Part shown: in pieces, positions 6,539 to 9,012 of the stretch
Layout: each line of letters begins with the position of its first letter
Position numbering within the stretch: the stretch's first letter is position 1
Assembly: GCA_035646975.1 (NCBI GenBank)
Contig: DASROJ010000281.1
Location: 1-9,012 of the forward strand
Direction: 5' to 3'
From: DASROJ01 sp035646975
GTDB taxonomy: Bacteria > Acidobacteriota > Polarisedimenticolia > JACPZX01 > DASXTC01
DNA length: 9,012 nucleotides
The notes under the pieces: generated by a model
Seen by the model: the letters and a program-made list of their open reading frames with translations, nothing else
Databases searched by the model: none
What the model was told of the DNA's origin: nothing
Made by a program: the position numbers and the translations under genes

Positions 6539-7546
6539 ATGCAACAGCCGCGTTCGATTCCAGCCTGGCTCGCCCTGCTCCTTTCCTGCACTTCTGCGGT
6601 CGCCGCGGTCGAACCGATCCCACTGCGTCCGGTCCATACATTTTCGATTGTTGCGCGCGACCCGGTCACGGGCGACCTGGGCGTGGCGGTGCAGTCCCAC
6701 TGGTTCTCCGTCGGCCCGACGGTGCCCTGGGCCGAAGCAGGCGTCGGCGCCGTGGCCACGCAGTCGTTCGTGAGAATCGACTACGGGCCCGAGGGGCTCG
6801 CGCTGATGAAGCAGGGGGTGGCCGCGCCCGAGGCGCTCAAAAAACTCGTCGCGGCGGACGACGGACGCGATGTCCGGCAGGTCGCGATGATCGACGTCAA
6901 CGGCAGAGTCGCCGCGCACACCGGCAGTCGCTGCATCCAGGCTGCGGGGCATCTTGTCGGCGACAATTACTCTGTCCAGGCGAACCTGATGGTCGACGCA
7001 GGGGTCTGGCCGGCGATGTCGGCCGCCTTCGAAGCCACCCATGGAGACCTCGCCGAGCGGATGCTGGCGGCGCTCGACGCGGCGCAGCGGGCTGGTGGCG
7101 ACATCCGCGGGCGGCAATCAGCCGCGATCATCATCGTGAAAGGCACGCGCAGCGACAAACCCTGGAACGACAAGCTGCTCGAGCTGCGGGTGGAGGACAA
7201 CCCCGCGCCGCTCGTCGAGCTGCGCCGCCTGGTCGGGCTGTGGCGCGCCTATGAGCACATGAACGCCGGCGATCTGGCGGTGGAGAAAAACGACATCGAC
7301 GGGGCCGTCAAGCACTACGGAGCGGCCGAGCAGATGTACCCCGAGATGGACGAGTTCGTCTTCTGGCACGCCGCGACGCTGGCCCAGAAGGGCCGCCTCG
7401 AGGAATCGCTGCCCTTGTTCGCGCGCGCCTTCCGTCTTCAGCCGGGATGGTTCCTGCTGGTGCCGCGTCTTCCGGCCTCGGGGCTGCTGCCGGACGACAA
7501 GACGGTCATCGACCGGATACTCTCGATGAAGCCGAAGCAGCGGTAG
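6539..7546 (+). CDS. Secreted DUF1028 (Ntn-hydrolase-like) protein with TPR-like C-terminus
   Basis: 335 residues. A signal peptide (about 1-22, core AWLALLLSC, cleavage near SAVA) is followed by a full DUF1028 domain (about 33-200): HTFSIVARDPVTGDLGVAV, then EAGVGAVATQSFVRIDYGPEGLALM, then VNGRVAAHTGSRC, then AGHLVGDNYSVQANLMV, and finally a GGDIRGRQSAAIIIV strand. The family (COG3342) is placed in the Ntn-hydrolase superfamily but its reaction is not established. Residues 190-215 (LELRVEDNPAPLVELRRLV) form the usual family linker, and about 220-300 holds two TPR-like helical repeats in place of the short or peptidoglycan-binding tails of other members. Start: GAGGTGA lies 6 bases before this ATG. 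It is monocistronic, with its own promoter, divergent from the transporter and convergent with the next gene. Export distinguishes it from the many members without a signal peptide. Confidence 0.85.
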   Translation: MQQPRSIPAWLALLLSCTSAVAAVEPIPLRPVHTFSIVARDPVTGDLGVAVQSHWFSVGPTVPWAEAGVGAVATQSFVRIDYGPEGLALMKQGVAAPEALKKLVAADDGRDVRQVAMIDVNGRVAAHTGSRCIQAAGHLVGDNYSVQANLMVDAGVWPAMSAAFEATHGDLAERMLAALDAAQRAGGDIRGRQSAAIIIVKGTRSDKPWNDKLLELRVEDNPAPLVELRRLVGLWRAYEHMNAGDLAVEKNDIDGAVKHYGAAEQMYPEMDEFVFWHAATLAQKGRLEESLPLFARAFRLQPGWFLLVPRLPASGLLPDDKTVIDRILSMKPKQR

Positions 7547-7550
7547 CGGG

Positions 7551-8174
7551 CTACTTCACCTTGCCCGCCGTTCCGCCGGGGCATCGGCCCGGCTCGTACC
7601 GCTCCACCGACGGGTCCCATCGCACCAGCACGAGAGGATTCTCCAGACCGTATCGGTTGGAATCGAGTCGTCGGATCTGAAGACAGATCCCGCCGTCGCC
7701 GGCCGTCATGGTGAAGCGCAGCCCGATCCCGTCGCGCTTGTCCACTGGCGCCTTCCATCCGATGACGCCGCGCGCGTTCTCGATCCGATCGGAGGTCAGC
7801 AGGACCGGCTTCCACGCCTGCCGTTTGTCGGCGCCTGATTCGAAAATACCGGCCTTGCGCGTGACCCAGTAGAATCCCATTCCCCTGCCCCAGGTCCGCT
7901 CGCTCACCACGGCGAGCACTTCGGAGCGCCCGTTGGCGTTGAGATCGCCCAGGCAGATCGGCGCGGCATCGCCTCCGAGAAAACCGTCGATGGCGGTCCT
8001 GGCTCCCTCGGGCAGCTTTCCCTTCGCTTCCGGACATTCGTACGAAGGCGGCTCGAGTCTCTGCTGTCTGGGTGCTCGCGGGGATTCCTCACGCGCAAAG
8101 GACGTCGCCAGCAGGGCGCAGGCCAGACCGGGCAGCAGCACCGCGTGCCCGATCTTCGAGGCCTTGCTTCTCAT
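7551..8174 (-). CDS. Secreted protein of unknown function with an FG-GAP-like calcium-loop motif
   Basis: 207 residues that I do not recognise as a named family. The N-terminus has a signal peptide (MRSKASK, hydrophobic core 11-24, cleavage near TSFA before Arg28). The mature chain has four cysteines (47, 74, 164, 198), enough for two disulfides. CLGDLNANGRSEVLAVV (74-90) resembles a single FG-GAP/VCBS repeat, whose D-x-N-x-N-G loop binds calcium in propellers; only one copy is present, so a propeller is unlikely. The rest alternates short beta-type strands (GLRFTMTAGDGGICLQI, NPLVLVRWDPSVERYEPG). No clear Shine-Dalgarno sequence precedes the ATG; the OPT stop is 25 bases upstream, so the two may share a transcript. 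The stop is 4 bases from that of the convergent DUF1028 gene. The frame is intact with export features, so it is probably a real gene. Confidence 0.7.
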   Translation of the reverse strand: MRSKASKIGHAVLLPGLACALLATSFAREESPRAPRQQRLEPPSYECPEAKGKLPEGARTAIDGFLGGDAAPICLGDLNANGRSEVLAVVSERTWGRGMGFYWVTRKAGIFESGADKRQAWKPVLLTSDRIENARGVIGWKAPVDKRDGIGLRFTMTAGDGGICLQIRRLDSNRYGLENPLVLVRWDPSVERYEPGRCPGGTAGKVK

Positions 8175-8199
8175 GTGCGCAGGCCGCCGCGGGCGCGCG

Positions 8200-9012
8200 T
8201 CAGGCGCCGGCTTCAGGCCGTGGCGCCCGAAGCGGCACGGCCACGAGAATGATGCCCACGAGCAGGAACACGGGCAGACCGAACCAGCCGCTGCCCCCGA
8301 ACTGAGGCAGGGAGATGTTCAGATTGACCAGGATCGCGATCAGGATCGCCATCAACGCCTCGCCCGCGATCAACCCCGATGCCAGGAGAGTCCCCACGTT
8401 GACGCGGTGCTCCACTTCGGGCGGTCCCATCTTCCGCCGCTCCATGACCAGATCCATGATCCAGCGGATCACGCCCCCCACGAAGATCGCCGACGACGTG
8501 GCGAAGTCGAGATACATCCCCACCGCGACGATCATCGGCGACTCGCAGCCCAGCATGATGAGTCCGATGGCAAAGGCGATTCCCATCAGCACGAGCGGCC
8601 AAGCCATCTCCCCGCCGACGATCCCCTGCGCCAGCATCGCCATCAGCCCCGCCTGCGGCGCCGGCAGATGCTCACCCCCGATGCCGGCCCCGCCCTTGAG
8701 GATGTCGGCCCGGTGCAGCAGCATGATCGGGCCGACCAGGACGAACGACGTGAAGACCACCGCGATGATCTCGGCAAGTTCCATCGTCCACGGAGTGCCG
8801 CCGAGGATGTGGCCGACCTTCAGGTCCTGGATGATCTCTCCGCCGATCGACGTCGCGCAGCAGACCACCGCCGCCACGGCGAGAACGGCCATGACCCCTC
8901 CTGAACCGGTGACACCGATCGCCACCAGGAGCAGTGCCGCCACGATGAGGCTGCACAGAGCCAGCCCCGAGATGGGGCTGGCCGACGAACCGATCACTCC
9001 GATGAGATACCC
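8200..9012 (-). CDS. OPT-family oligopeptide transporter, C-terminal part (partial)
   Basis: The reading frame is open to the window's right edge, so only the last 270 residues are visible; the gene begins beyond 9012. The fragment opens with GYLIGVIGSSASPISG, the family signature that precedes a helix in OPT (TC 2.A.67) proteins, then GGEIIQDLKVGHILGGTPW, PQAGLMAMLAQGIVGGEMAW, and LGCESPMIVAVGMYLDFATSSAIFVGGVIRW. These match the conserved C-terminal half of OPT transporters, which import oligopeptides or metal chelates with protons. Roughly seven hydrophobic helices remain, ending in PVFLLVGIILVAVPL and a short polar tail. The full family is usually 600-700 residues, so a bit under half is present. 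There is no frameshift in the visible part. The secreted unknown protein starts 25 bases after the stop. Substrate cannot be assigned. Confidence 0.88.
   Translation of the reverse strand, partial: GYLIGVIGSSASPISGLALCSLIVAALLLVAIGVTGSGGVMAVLAVAAVVCCATSIGGEIIQDLKVGHILGGTPWTMELAEIIAVVFTSFVLVGPIMLLHRADILKGGAGIGGEHLPAPQAGLMAMLAQGIVGGEMAWPLVLMGIAFAIGLIMLGCESPMIVAVGMYLDFATSSAIFVGGVIRWIMDLVMERRKMGPPEVEHRVNVGTLLASGLIAGEALMAILIAILVNLNISLPQFGGSGWFGLPVFLLVGIILVAVPLRAPRPEAGA

Noticed and set aside
7933..8904. A 323-codon plus-strand open reading frame opposite the unknown secreted protein and the OPT gene.
   Set aside because: Low-complexity His/Asp/Arg/Gln composition, antisense to conserved OPT motifs; a shadow of GC-rich coding sequence.

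Overview
The window is gene-dense, GC-rich bacterial chromosome with eight protein-coding genes, gaps of 89 bases or less, and no recognisable RNA gene, mobile element, CRISPR array or long repeat. The lineage is not fixed by anything visible here. The strong GC bias, exported TPR proteins, a secreted DUF1028 protein and an OPT-family transporter would suit Acidobacteriota or a similar environmental phylum, but this is only a weak inference. Several products carry export signals (one lipoprotein, three cleavable signal peptides) or are membrane proteins, so most of the window concerns the cell envelope.

Left part (17-6457, all on the minus strand, transcribed right to left): EamA-type transporter, then a divergent short-chain dehydrogenase (SDR), a MauE/DoxX-like membrane protein with a thioredoxin-like tail, a secreted thioredoxin-family protein with a CPHC site, its paralogue as a probable lipoprotein (also CPHC), and a GT-C/ArnT-like membrane glycosyltransferase with a TPR tail. 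From the SDR onward the genes are almost contiguous: the SDR stop touches the next start (TAG-ATG), then gaps of 4, 21 and 18 bases, so they probably form one operon. The transporter lies 89 bases upstream, behind a hairpin and a candidate -10 box, and may be a separate unit.

The core of this operon looks like an extracytoplasmic thiol-disulfide module. MauE-type proteins work with a thioredoxin-like partner (MauD) in methylamine dehydrogenase maturation, but no methylamine dehydrogenase genes are visible here. The two CPHC proteins are tandem paralogues that share an N-terminal domain of about 150 residues that I cannot assign to a family. This is the best candidate for an undescribed system in the window.

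Right part (6539-9012): a secreted DUF1028 protein (Ntn-hydrolase-like, with TPR-like tail) on the plus strand, driven by a near-consensus promoter. It is convergent with a secreted protein of unknown function (minus strand), preceded by the C-terminal 270 residues of an OPT-family oligopeptide transporter whose gene runs off the right edge. Peptide uptake and a hydrolase-like exported protein could both relate to peptide use, but the sequence does not show that they are linked.
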